A DNA stretch of 35,538 nucleotides, taken from NCBI RefSeq assembly GCF_019710745.1, contig NZ_JAHKJW010000024.1, positions 1 to 35,538 on the forward strand. Reading direction: 5' to 3'. Within the stretch, counting starts at the first letter, position 1; the number at the start of each line of letters is the position of its first letter. The position numbers and the translations under genes are program-made. The notes under the pieces were generated by a model. It was not told where the DNA came from. It did not search any database and saw nothing but the letters and a program-made list of their open reading frames with translations. This DNA comes from Streptomyces beigongshangae. GTDB lineage: Bacteria > Actinomycetota > Actinomycetes > Streptomycetales > Streptomycetaceae. Positions 12,001-16,425 of this stretch are shown piece by piece.

Positions 12001-12703
12001 CCCGGTGATCGGGGTGGAGCGCCGCGACCGGCACCGGAGCGAGCGGCTGAAGCACTACGAGCGTGAGGTGGCCGAACTCCGGGCGGCGGAGCTGGACCCC
12101 GAGGACGCGGCGCAGGAGATGGCGGAGCTGGAGGCGCTGCTGCGGACGCCGCTGCGGCCCCATGAGGTGTGGCCCGCGCTGAGCCCGGCCGAACGGCGCC
12201 TCGCGGTGCGCGACGGCGTCCTGCTCTGGTCGCCCGCCGGACAGCTGCACACCCTGCCGATGGCCGCCGACTTCCAGGCGCGCTCCGAGGACTCGGGCGG
12301 CCTGGTGCTGACCGGTACCTCGGGCAGCGCCTACCGGATCGTCACGCACGTGGCCCGGCTGAACCGGCTCGCCGGGGTGCCCGTGGACCTCGGCCTGATC
12401 CGGTCCGGACTGGTGAGCATCCTGGTGGGGGTGGGCCACCACAGCTTCCACGAGGTGATGACCGGCGCGCAGCACGCCCTGGACGAGATCGGCCCCACGG
12501 CGGCTCCGGTCTATGCCGACAACTGGGGCCGGTACTGGGACGTCCTCCCGCTGACCGAGGAGGAGCTGCGGACCTTCGTCGCCCGCGAGGGGCTGTTCCC
12601 GGACGAGCACGCCCGTGCGCTGCTGGCCGCCCTGGAGGAGCGGGAGCGGCAGGAACGCGAGCGGGGGCACGCCGGAAGCCGGCGGGACGGTGGAGACGGA
12701 TGA
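2..12703 (+). CDS. Giant polymorphic toxin-like protein ('lonely Cys' family) with ADP-ribosyltransferase domain, 5'-partial
   Basis: The frame is open from base 2, so the true start lies upstream; at least 4,233 residues are present. GTG 155 is probably internal. In order it has a helical N-terminal part, an Asp-rich linker (about 800-1040), two long related units (about 1120-4240 and 4490-7570), a shorter third unit (about 7860-9830) and a partial fourth (to 10230). An ADP-ribosyltransferase domain (about 10850-11320), an acidic linker (11385-11680) and a C-terminal domain (11680-12700) follow. Each long unit opens with an OmpA-like stretch (GYGADAR, GRQAT) and contains a His-Gly...Cys domain. 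From memory, such proteins are catalogued in Streptomyces as 'lonely Cys domain-containing'. The adjacent type VII-associated genes suggest export by that system. The secretion signal would lie in the missing N-terminus. A toxin role is inferred from the catalytic-looking ADP-ribosyltransferase motifs; the target is unknown. Confidence 0.85.
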   Translation, partial: AADAWARADDARRPLEDAEARLRDLGVAPDALGAARSTGAAGDSGPGGPSPVVPRDTDRTRWIARQVTGSDLPATPPAPAADETVSLAELTGAGGTPSESQRIEAMLSGDRLPASALAPPDLVRVRMTRPGPWTDTLDAVAASVARRLWARTRADVTGAAPEGTDDQDLSRAWSAAVALVLPPEPHPVLADVRYATDGFRDAVRRVAGHLLTAGTGATRAWASAAELADSLRSGLGLPPRWTAPSTAPVAGESAPQPPAAQSRPGGDLPDLDMPDAGPSAPDILDTFDFDALGDLEGFDFGFGAPGDVGDFDFDFGTPGDQDLDLDLDLDQDLGPDPGDLEMTDADPAPVVPAPVAGQPVHAAPVTAPARPLAALPPLSLVPFDPRRTTPADGAERELERLAHRVATAALRNARHRVPLPRIDIAGYGADARGAGTARERDRAAQAQGDLRAQAVRDLFTRKLRHALDALQAHLPPGRTPVRVRDFTISARGRTRVPGQGVTVAPDQRVDHADLGRQATVAVTSPGHAAAVETLDALRRTDRRPGSGTLRSGPLDVDAVARRVLHLAPSVLIDPEMRRDLHTMTERATAAGRATSLAALTAFHLEEQGVLAADRARHVSDHGNRVPGLNWTGPDTVGTGGLFVDLLAEGRTSGPSDLAPWAFGTDSYPVFADGRHDTVEALLPDGSRWDLDEAEFAELVAADLARNPLPADAPIVLAVPSTGDRHLDLPRTLADRTGRTVWVHSGLARRHPDPAALNSVAVLHRDGLPDGTWLPVFPGLAPDPGAPDWHRDVLTQPIVSSLTGRQIGRSLHEPAELVGSRETYADLDAMTVYVHYNAATGAYSAKLPLVDPGPKEKAYFVAGHGLPGRLVLPLADGGSRSAGRHEAGEWLRRRKSLSTLPKDHWVDLVVCYSSAPADETLQDLSQAGDSFPVPFAADPLADDALSLGQHLANVTGRKVRLSYGMQGSGRYQDESLRVLFTDPRGRRWWWETARPEPDEAELDRLAGLAGFEGEPSPATRSELLRLVRALKLVLGPDVQDADDFPALVLGAAAVVNMWFADPDLRPTGPFSPELLRRVVAAHPLAASGVDREVTGRVLADAARTWRGSAPAVGRFVDLPVLRSAAGWLTDTAAVDEAAAAALGLSDPADAAAHRARMFWARVRAEEALAGPDADALTARALRLDPAADLDDALRARARTLLTRGFAADRDMTDPDVTGAYAIEAAGAFDTTGPDAGAGDTDGGRDWRESPAPRPDLGRFRVRDGATDTVATAPWAGRDANGKDRPAPYAVRASVALEDGDHVDVDLGGTSHRVTAAEFAELLAADPVLRRKALTTPVLLVLDGFDGPSAGLADAVARRLGRGVWWSSFPVTLSAQDATGPAMPTLTESLSRLAAPAAADWHEARPAGPVTEQEGPRPVPPLPATPDTAAPDTAAPDTAAPDPAARTAPAPQTSPAPSDEVAATRTPARARSSVGDPMEGVEPTSLPVPAAPVAAEPVRPLPPLPVRTLVAYGRDDTSPSAQGERTIERLAAQAAATGLRNWRAGAAPPRVEITGYGADARPATGPSAAPAMRRATTARARFTRLLTRELDRLQRDLPAGAPRLTAKDYPVAMRAMSRVPADWVASGGLQHVSRAELGRQATIGLSQTADAQAVQKLDTLRRHDRALRDRPFDVDALARRVLHLDPGATVPQDTRRELFALVGRATAAGRATGVAALAAFHLSELGVTAPDREHHFTVGGHRAAGLNWGEDDVVELDTTRSHLLPKPPGSMLAPTAPVPWGNAVPPYVVAAEGGPDRVEVLLPDGTTRDLDIDEFVELVAADVAREALPPGTPVVLAVPFAGNGYLDLPRKLADRTGLTVWARSGDVSVSSVSGAASTINVVRSPSRQYPLGDWVASDPGLAPDPDDDVPDWYRDVVSRPIVSARTGRQIGRASHHPAEFARAFEDHDRHLDRMSTFVHDYPATDRVSQEYDLPRPGPEDRAYRLDMHGTPGALVLALEDGSTRDVDEREAGPWLRRRKSLTTLPEDHWVDLVVCWSGSPADSAVPRPNTSSDAFHGPFVPDPLRTVSMAQHVANSTRRWVRLAHSTQSTRDSNGRYHRSLFADAQGRHRAWDLARPEPEEAELDLLAETAGLSPGDGEVSEEIRTGTLRLVRALRTTFGPYVDDAPDFGELLRGAAALDHMWRGEPDFEEAGPFTLDLLRRVVAARPEAVSGVDRQVTRRVLAAAGQQWAQDPDSRIQDFVRLPAVQITAGWLQEGGVEDEAAAVLRIDTDDVGEAEMSRMFWARVKAEETLSQPDADTDGFVERLLHLPPGSDVDDDRLDEALDVLTRAFAVGREASDPDVAAAYRLSEAGAYRNTMTTVAQGPADGAGRDYTGTPSPDTDLTRFRTPSGPVDAPWARNSRGQAEPVPFLVRVTPDEDDPDLLEVSWEGESYEVGPGEFTELLDADPMLSRLELSTPVVLAFPGQAADAAGLAARVAQRLGRSVWWTGFPADLSGTDDSGEPVLTLHATADGNVPGPAAWQRARPVHPASAQDAPRSLPAALPRGAGRAGRSEPNGPDRAFAPADDTASAPASPVVRPASPTPSASESTDTDSDTDSVADLADTASALLSDATRLTDAAGAARGRDWTGSAAGATAGTVDAGRIRLRRQRDGESHVTEQPAPWGDDAYVIAGEGAQDALFADDRELGPREIAELLAADPVLALLPPHVPVVLASPYAGAQDGRLAHAVARRLGRRVWAPSGDGHLEGAADGTTRAGTTSTGTTAAGTVPAGTAPTGAAPRVPTLVDADPDDAYGDWVPFDPPAEGTVFPSFPSADREWVTVDGVRFRDSDVDTRPLVGSDHRFEGRESMPDDGRRRLRERRLRRWREMRERTHEVRVGDTYHAVASEEVAPDPEASVYTFHAHGVPGGLKLAHRDGRVLLLGAEDGGRYVGGLPEVVARAAGDGLHVASCYGGVAGDPRRVQNLTRPAPPVEDPLEEVALAQHAANHSGRTTTAATGRTGYNDTRRLLAATPDGTLARMETFRPEPVDTTAQVAEAAGLGPLAHPSGLAAWDDRGPRALRLVRALRQVLGGDVETDRGVPGGRYERLLRGIGALETLRANDPALAPRTPLRRELWELLATPSDGSRPAPADYEAVLDRALAAPPGAALTRVWDTPALRAALDRFAADGDAVVRTVLRRPTGPVGPRERARALWAMTGAARLPAAGSAAEREELGRTALHLPATAPWDAAAGTRLRELAEQALAAGRDLGSPGDLAVFHLETLGAFADEGRVHLPDGTLQGRDWGAARIPGGLDPVRLLETGPTGETRRRFAPWTQEGAPAPWFVHAGTDAAGAVVLHLPGGTVHVPPDEFYALLEADPELTPTGPRRPLALLVPGLDTGPDTALGEFSLRNDRTVWSYDGPLLVTGGDATRPAVVTTLPRPATGTDPAAPEPAAWLRTRPQLPPAPARTAPAGPADSAEWNAGPAPAVPAAAPAGTPLPYSADGGFDERFAATLDGFPVAGSTDRHTVWGYGQDDPDLHVFVAEIPSLGLRGEYTSDGPSAGGVTDMAGRVHFDGPAWNWYLPGRGLVASSRLLTEPGTADPREPSPVPVGWPATGPVSPTPPVDPAAVAADPAALTGATLPDALWRDHDGPLYRFSPDGPERVFSEGLKPYGSETVHLIDHVYGGRSLVPDTVFASTTANRHYVRDSARANPLGAPALYRRYRWRYDLEVPGGIDVNATLGLASPFPDQEEVLFPGGVARRHIRGAQPMAGGVPAGPYVANPYFVPAGRVEDADFAGPAEPAAGPVLESFPALSLDTDGEPDSDDDPRPLLSRDDDSDDEPGPLPSRGREPLTGTGATPVPAAAGGTAGRDDSPEAFPGSDEKSDDGSYEESYEGSDEETDGETDALPAPPWALARVRYAQEALYFERRLAAYLGENAQVNEEFGKVVRAFWHIALHNRTDYRLFGSDSGEDGGAVGTSYEDLARVVESGNLRERVTFLFNGVATNLVPYLMGGVEPQHPVIGVERRDRHRSERLKHYEREVAELRAAELDPEDAAQEMAELEALLRTPLRPHEVWPALSPAERRLAVRDGVLLWSPAGQLHTLPMAADFQARSEDSGGLVLTGTSGSAYRIVTHVARLNRLAGVPVDLGLIRSGLVSILVGVGHHSFHEVMTGAQHALDEIGPTAAPVYADNWGRYWDVLPLTEEELRTFVAREGLFPDEHARALLAALEERERQERERGHAGSRRDGGDG
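2588..2731 (+). other. His-Gly...Cys domain, copy 1
   Basis: The GHGLPG motif (His codon at 2588) and the VVCYS motif (Cys codon at 2729) each follow a hydrophobic strand. The two residues are 47 positions apart. This is the order and spacing of the catalytic dyad in clan CD cysteine peptidases. Peptidase activity is inferred, not shown. Confidence 0.5.
4271..4315 (+). repeat. Three tandem 15-bp repeats coding for PDTAA
   Basis: The unit CCGGACACCGCCGCC occurs at 4271, 4286 and 4301, the last with one change. It encodes a Pro/Ala-rich linker between two long units of the giant protein, so copy number can change without altering frame. Confidence 0.8.
5957..6100 (+). other. His-Gly...Cys domain, copy 2
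   Basis: MHGTPG (His codon at 5957) and VVCWS (Cys codon at 6098) are again separated by exactly 47 positions. The intervening WLRRRKSL and DHWVDL stretches are shared with copy 1. Confidence 0.5.
8708..8851 (+). other. His-Gly...Cys domain, copy 3
   Basis: AHGVPG (His codon at 8708) and VASCYGG (Cys codon at 8849) have the same 47-residue spacing. The intervening sequence differs strongly from copies 1 and 2, so conservation of the pair and its spacing is informative. Confidence 0.5.
10850..11320 (+). other. Pierisin/scabin-type ADP-ribosyltransferase domain
   Basis: Motifs of the R-S-E class of mono-ADP-ribosyltransferases occur in order. They are the Arg of LYRF (codon at 10904), the Ser of FASTT (codon at 11030), and a Q-x-E motif in DQEEVLFPGG (Gln codon 11189, Glu codon 11195). 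The PGGIDVNATLG stretch and the FPGG after the catalytic Glu are characteristic of the pierisin/ScARP/scabin group, several of which modify guanine in DNA or nucleotides. The Gln two residues before the Glu fits that group rather than Arg-specific ExE enzymes. Substrate is inferred only from this motif. Confidence 0.75.
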
Positions 12704-12853
12704 CGGCGGCCGGGTCCTGTGCCGGGCCCGCCCGGCAGCCTTCCGTGCGAGCCGCGCGAGCCGTCCGGCCGCGTGGTGCGACGGCGCCGGACCGCCCGTC
12801 CGATGTGACCGGAGCCGGGCGTCCGCGCGGCACGACTGTATGGAGCGACCTCG

Positions 12854-13603
12854 ATGCCACCCTCTGACGGACACCCCGGCGACGCCTCCGGGCCGGTCCG
12901 GGGAGAAGCCCCCGACGGGCCGTCCGCGTCCCCGGCCGGGACGGTCGCGGTCGGCGAGCCGGACTTCCCGGTGCCGCCCGCGGACATCGTCGCGGCGGCC
13001 CGTACCGCGCCCGACCACTGGCTCTCGGTGACCGACCGGCACTGGCAGGGCGAGAGCGACGACGACCCCGCGCCCCCGTGGGCCGTACTCGGCCGCTGGC
13101 GTTCCGACTCCCGCGGAAGGATCGTCCTGTGGGAACCCAATCCGGACTACCGGCCCTCGCCCGCCGCACGGGCCTGGGCCCCTCCGGTGAGCGACGCCGA
13201 CGCCGCCCTCCAGCTGGCCGCCACCGGGTACGGCCCGGAGGCGGACGTCGCCGAGGCGCTCGCCGAGGCCGCGACGGTGGCCGTCTGCGTGGCCGCGGAC
13301 GGGGAACCGGCGTGGACGCGGATCCCCGGCGGGGCCCACGCGGTGCCGGTCTTCCCGGAGTCGCCGCGGGCACCCGCGGACCGGCTGCCCGCGCATGTGA
13401 TGATGACGCTCCCCGAACTCCTCGGCCGGCTGCCGCCCGGACGGGACGTGATGTTCCTCAGCTCGTCCGCCCCCGCGGCCCTGCTCGTCCGCGCGGACGA
13501 GCTCCGGGCACGGTGGGAGGAGACGACGGGCGGACCGGCACCGGGCACCCCCGCCCGGACGGCCGGCGGCCCGAGCACCGAACCAGGCACCCCCAGCAAG
13601 TGA
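12854..13603 (+). CDS. Type VII secretion system-associated protein (paralogue 1)
   Basis: This 249-residue protein is acidic and soluble, with no signal peptide or membrane segment. The conserved block begins near residue 38 with AARTAPDHWL and continues with GRWRSD, YRPSP and LAATGYGP. This pattern matches Streptomyces proteins annotated as type VII secretion system-associated. The second half (VPVF...LPPGRDVMFLSSSAPAALLV) resembles the SseB N-terminal fold: a VPVF strand, then a PPG turn, then a small-residue strand. That assignment is inference. ATG 12854 follows GGAG at 12842-12845. It lies 150 bp after the giant toxin-like gene on the same strand and 7 bp before a paralogue. Possible roles are chaperone, immunity protein or secretion accessory; the sequence does not decide. 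Confidence 0.75.
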   Translation: MPPSDGHPGDASGPVRGEAPDGPSASPAGTVAVGEPDFPVPPADIVAAARTAPDHWLSVTDRHWQGESDDDPAPPWAVLGRWRSDSRGRIVLWEPNPDYRPSPAARAWAPPVSDADAALQLAATGYGPEADVAEALAEAATVAVCVAADGEPAWTRIPGGAHAVPVFPESPRAPADRLPAHVMMTLPELLGRLPPGRDVMFLSSSAPAALLVRADELRARWEETTGGPAPGTPARTAGGPSTEPGTPSK

Positions 13604-13610
13604 GGACACG

Positions 13611-14330
13611 ATGAGTGAGTCCGGCGTCGAGACGTCCGCCTCCCCCCTGGACCCCCCGCCCCCGGAGGAGTTCGTCCAGGCCGCCAGACTGGCGCCCGAC
13701 CACTGGCTCTACCTGACCGATCCCGCCTGGCGGGGGGAGGGGGCGCCGCCGGACTGGGCCGTGGTCGGCCAGTGGCGCTCCGACTCCGACGGCGAGATCG
13801 TCGAGTGGGAGGACAACGAGGAGTACCGGCCGTCGCCCGAGGCGATGGGGTGGCCCGAGCCCGCCGACGACGTGGACCGGGCCATCCAGCTCGCCACCAC
13901 CGGATACGGTCCGGCCGAGGACGTCACCGCCGCGCTGGCCGGCGCCGAGGTCGCGGTGCTGGTCACGGCGGACGGCGAGCCGGTGAGCGCGTCGGCGCCG
14001 GACGGCACGGCGGTGGTCCCGGTCTACACCTCACCCCGTTACCTCCGGAGCACGGGACAGCTCGGGTTCGAGCGGTTGCCGGTCGTGGAACTGCTGGCCC
14101 GGATCCCGCCGGGGCACAGTCTGTCCCTCAACAGTTCGGCCCCGGTCAGCATGGTGCTGACCACGGACGGTCTCGCGGAGACGCTGGCGGACGCGGCCTC
14201 CGGACGACGGGATGCGACGGCGGACGGCTCGCCGGAGCCCGCTGTCGGCGGTACGGAGCCCGCCTCCGGCGGTACGGAAGCCGCTGCCGGCCGCCGGGAG
14301 GACGGTGAAGGCGTGCCCGGCGCTTCGTGA
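13611..14330 (+). CDS. Type VII secretion system-associated protein (paralogue 2)
   Basis: This 239-residue protein is clearly paralogous to the preceding gene: AARLAPDHWL, GQWRSD, EYRPSPEAMGW and LATTGYGP align throughout. Its second half (VVPVYTSP, then IPPGHSLSLNSSAPVSMVL) is a better match to the SseB-like pattern. The C-terminal tail is a Gly/Thr/Glu-Pro-Ala repeat (GGTEPASGGTEAA). ATG 13611 has GAGGA partly inside the upstream stop region (13602-13606), so the two genes are probably translationally linked. The duplication suggests specialisation, such as one partner for each of two effectors or two surfaces of one effector, but that is inference. Confidence 0.75.
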   Translation: MSESGVETSASPLDPPPPEEFVQAARLAPDHWLYLTDPAWRGEGAPPDWAVVGQWRSDSDGEIVEWEDNEEYRPSPEAMGWPEPADDVDRAIQLATTGYGPAEDVTAALAGAEVAVLVTADGEPVSASAPDGTAVVPVYTSPRYLRSTGQLGFERLPVVELLARIPPGHSLSLNSSAPVSMVLTTDGLAETLADAASGRRDATADGSPEPAVGGTEPASGGTEAAAGRREDGEGVPGAS

Positions 14331-14333
14331 GTA

Positions 14334-14359
14334 CGCCTTCGGCGAACCCCCTCCGGGGG
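14334..14359. terminator. Two small hairpins between convergent genes
   Basis: CGCC-TTC-GGCG (14334-14344) and CCCCC-TCC-GGGGG (14347-14359) lie in the 43 bp between a forward and a reverse gene. Neither has a U-tract. A bidirectional terminator role is inferred from position. Confidence 0.4.
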
Positions 14360-14373
14360 CGAGCCGGCCGGGC

Positions 14374-14979
14374 TCAGATCAGGCCCGCCCGTATCGCGTA
14401 CGAGACGGCGTGGGCGCGGTTGCGGGTCCCGGTGCGCTTCATCGCGCCGTACAGGATGTAGCGCACCGTGCGTTCGGAGTAGGAGAGCTCCGCCGCGATC
14501 TCGTCCAGCTGACGGCCCTCCGCGATCAGGCGCAACACGTCCACCTCGCGCGAGTTCAACCCGGCCCCGGCCCCGGTTCCGGCCCCGGCCCCGGCCCCGG
14601 TTCCGGTTCCGGCTCCGGCTCCGGTTCCGGCTACCGCCCGCACGGAGCGGGCGAAGACGTCCGGGCTGCAGAGGTCCCACCACACGACGGCCCGGACGCC
14701 CCGCTTCCGCGCCGCGGTCATGTCGGCCCGCCACTGCCTGCCCGTCACCAGGAGGAAACGCGCGCCGGGTTCGTCGCACAGACGGGGGAGCAGGTCCAGG
14801 GCGGAGGCGTCCGGCACGTCGAGGGCGACCACGATCACGTCCGCCTCCCGGATCCTGTCCTGCGGCACCTCGCGCAGCCGCGGGTCCAGCGCGACGAAGC
14901 CGGCCAGTCCGGCCCGGACCAGGGGGGCGGGCGCGTGGATCGCCACGCGCACGGTCTCGGTGACCACCTGATGAGGCAT
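14374..14979 (-). CDS. LuxR-family regulator with atypical receiver domain
   Basis: This 201-residue protein has the architecture of a NarL/FixJ response regulator. Residues 8-125 form a receiver-like domain. After a Gly/Ala/Thr-repeat linker, a LuxR helix-turn-helix begins at LNSREVDVLRLIAEG and includes SYSERTVRYILYGAMKRTG. The receiver keeps an Asp in the phosphoacceptor strand (VVALDVPD, D54). The N-terminal acidic pair is replaced by HAP, and the conserved Lys near its C-terminus is replaced by Trp (VVWWD). It probably does not respond to ordinary phosphorylation. ATG 14979 is preceded by GGGAGGG. No histidine kinase is adjacent. The gene runs convergent with the type VII-associated pair, and its upstream region carries four 19-bp repeats, a plausible autoregulatory site. 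Confidence 0.8.
   Translation of the reverse strand: MPHQVVTETVRVAIHAPAPLVRAGLAGFVALDPRLREVPQDRIREADVIVVALDVPDASALDLLPRLCDEPGARFLLVTGRQWRADMTAARKRGVRAVVWWDLCSPDVFARSVRAVAGTGAGAGTGTGAGAGAGTGAGAGLNSREVDVLRLIAEGRQLDEIAAELSYSERTVRYILYGAMKRTGTRNRAHAVSYAIRAGLI
14562..14640 (-). repeat. Hexameric GC repeat coding for a Gly/Ala/Thr linker
   Basis: Near-perfect 6-bp units (CCGGTT, CCGGCC and CCGGCT variants) code for GAGAGTG-type sequence between the receiver and DNA-binding domains. Being in multiples of three, slippage changes linker length rather than frame. Confidence 0.7.
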
Positions 14980-15011
14980 GCGCCCTCCCGTCTCGCACCT
15001 GCGGTCGCCCG

Positions 15012-15087
15012 CGCGGAATGTGATGGCCCACGCGGAATGCGGCTGCCGACGCGGAATGCGCCCCTCGACGAGGAATGTGATCGTCCG
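15012..15087. promoter_or_regulatory. Four direct repeats with exact 19-bp period (iteron-like array)
   Basis: The core CGCGGAATG begins at 15012, 15031 and 15050, and the variant CGAGGAATG at 15069, each exactly 19 bp after the last. The cores of copies 1 and 4 are both followed by TGATSG-type sequence. The array lies 33-108 bp upstream of the LuxR-type regulator start (14979). It fills part of the 463-bp spacer (14980-15442) shared with the divergent membrane-protein gene. Direct repeats at fixed spacing near a promoter usually bind a protein cooperatively; the binder is unknown. Confidence 0.6.
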
Positions 15088-15400
15088 TGTGGTTCAGGGG
15101 CCGATGGTGCCACCCGCGAAAGACGATCTTCCGTGCCGGAGGTCCCCCCTCCCACAACCGAGGGAAACCTGGCGCGAGCGCCGAGCGCGCCGAAGTCCCT
15201 GTACGGACCGGCAAGGTTCGCCGTGACGGCTTCACTCCGGGCCGTCACCGCACGACGATGGGGTGCAAGCGTGTTCTGACGCACTCGGGATGCCGGAGCT
15301 TGCGCCCGGTCGCCGCGGTCCCCACCGACGGTCCGGCGCGGTCGGGGAACGGCGCCGACCCGTCCGCGGGACGCCGGGATGCCGTGCGCCCCGCGCCCCC

Positions 15401-15430
15401 TCCTGGCAACTTCTGGCAACTTCTAGCAAC
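15401..15430 (+). promoter_or_regulatory. Three tandem 10-bp repeats before the membrane-protein gene
   Basis: TCCTGGCAAC, TTCTGGCAAC and TTCTAGCAAC run head to tail, ending 12 bp before ATG 15443. The period is close to one DNA turn, so the units would present the same helix face. It sits in the leader, immediately upstream of the weak ribosome binding site AGAGG, and could act on DNA or on mRNA. The rest of the 14980-15442 spacer shows no credible gene. Confidence 0.5.
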
Positions 15431-15442
15431 AGAGGCAGTCGC

Positions 15443-16390
15443 ATGATCGCGTCCCTTGTCCTGTCCGTGGTGCTCGGCCTGGTGCTGCTCGGGGCCGCTG
15501 CCGCGCTGATCCGGCGCAGGCGCAGCAACTCCACCTCCGGACAGGCCCGTACCGCCGGGCCCGGCGCCGGCCGGAAGGTGCTGGAGTCGGTCGCCCTGGG
15601 CCTGCAGGCCGTGGCCCGGGGACGCGTGTCCGGCGGGCGTCCGCTGCCCGACGTGCACACCGTCGTCCACTCGGGACGGCGGCTGACCCTGCAGCTCGCG
15701 CAGGCCGACCTCGCCGCCCCCTCGCCCTGGACACCGGACGTCTCCGGCAAGGAGTGGTCGCTCGACCCGGCGGACCTGCGCCGGACCGGCGCCGCGGGCG
15801 ACCGCCCCGCGCACCCGTACTCCCTGACCGTCACCCTCGGCCTCCACCGGGGCGACAGGGTGCTGGTCGACCTCGCGCAGCTGCCGGGGACGATCGCCCT
15901 GACGGGTGACGACAACGAGGTGCTGCGCCTGGCCCAGGCCCTCATCACCGAGATCGTCTCGGGACCGGTCGGGCACCTGGCCACGGTCGTCCTGGTGGGT
16001 TCGGCGACCTCCCCTCCGGTGACCGAAGGACTGGAGGTCCGGTCGAGTCGCCTGCGCACCGCGGCCGACCGCGAGGAGGCACTGGCCCACGAGGGAGGCA
16101 TGCCGCCCGGAACCGTACCGGCGCAGGCTCCTGCCCCTGCCCCTGCCCCTGCCCCTGCTCCGGGAACGCCGGGAACGCCGGGAACGTACGCCCGCAGGCT
16201 CTTCGTGGTCACCGCCGCACAGTTCCGCGACGAGAGATGGGCGGACGCCCCGCTGCGCGCGACCGACGCCCTCCTGGTGCTCGGCTACATCACCGACGCG
16301 GCCTGGCACATCGGGGTGAACACCGACGGTTCCCTGGACACCGGCCGGCTCGGCGTGCCCATCGACACGCACACCGCCCGCCTCTCCTGA
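15443..16390 (+). CDS. Membrane-anchored protein, probably linked to the secretion locus
   Basis: This 315-residue protein begins with one transmembrane segment (residues 2-24, IASLVLSVVLGLVLLGAAAAL) followed by RRRR, placing the rest in the cytoplasm. The soluble part has a DVHTVVHSGRRLTLQLAQADLAAP stretch and a DRVLVDLAQLPGTIALTGDD block. I recognise these from a region that accompanies LysM/BTAD-type regulators in Streptomyces. The latter block is followed by a variable APAPAP/GTPGTPGT linker. ATG 15443 is chosen because the membrane helix starts there; an upstream in-frame extension at 15263 would cover the repeat array. No enzymatic motif is visible. The family assignment is weak, and a function beyond membrane association cannot be given. 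Confidence 0.65.
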   Translation: MIASLVLSVVLGLVLLGAAAALIRRRRSNSTSGQARTAGPGAGRKVLESVALGLQAVARGRVSGGRPLPDVHTVVHSGRRLTLQLAQADLAAPSPWTPDVSGKEWSLDPADLRRTGAAGDRPAHPYSLTVTLGLHRGDRVLVDLAQLPGTIALTGDDNEVLRLAQALITEIVSGPVGHLATVVLVGSATSPPVTEGLEVRSSRLRTAADREEALAHEGGMPPGTVPAQAPAPAPAPAPAPGTPGTPGTYARRLFVVTAAQFRDERWADAPLRATDALLVLGYITDAAWHIGVNTDGSLDTGRLGVPIDTHTARLS

Positions 16391-16397
16391 CCCCGCC

Positions 16398-16417
16398 GGT
16401 GCGCGGCGTCGCGCACC
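16398..16417. terminator. Bidirectional hairpin between convergent genes
   Basis: GGTGCGCG-GCGT-CGCGCACC forms a perfect 8-bp stem with a 4-nt loop. It lies in the 35-bp gap between the membrane-protein gene and the convergent LAL regulator. There is no U-tract on either side, as is common for actinomycete terminators. Confidence 0.6.
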
Positions 16418-16425
16418 CGCCGGCG

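Noticed and set aside
10757..13609. A 950-residue open frame on the reverse strand opposite the giant gene
   Set aside because: Codon usage and low-complexity Arg/Gly/Pro content are those of an antisense shadow in very GC-rich DNA; the forward frame has recognisable domains.
15012..15087. Possible CRISPR array
   Set aside because: Only four 9-bp cores with 10-bp gaps; far too short for CRISPR repeats and spacers, and no cas genes.
15263..15442. N-terminal extension of the membrane-anchored protein
   Set aside because: Would place 60 Arg/Gly-rich residues before a clear N-terminal membrane helix and would cover the 10-bp repeat array.
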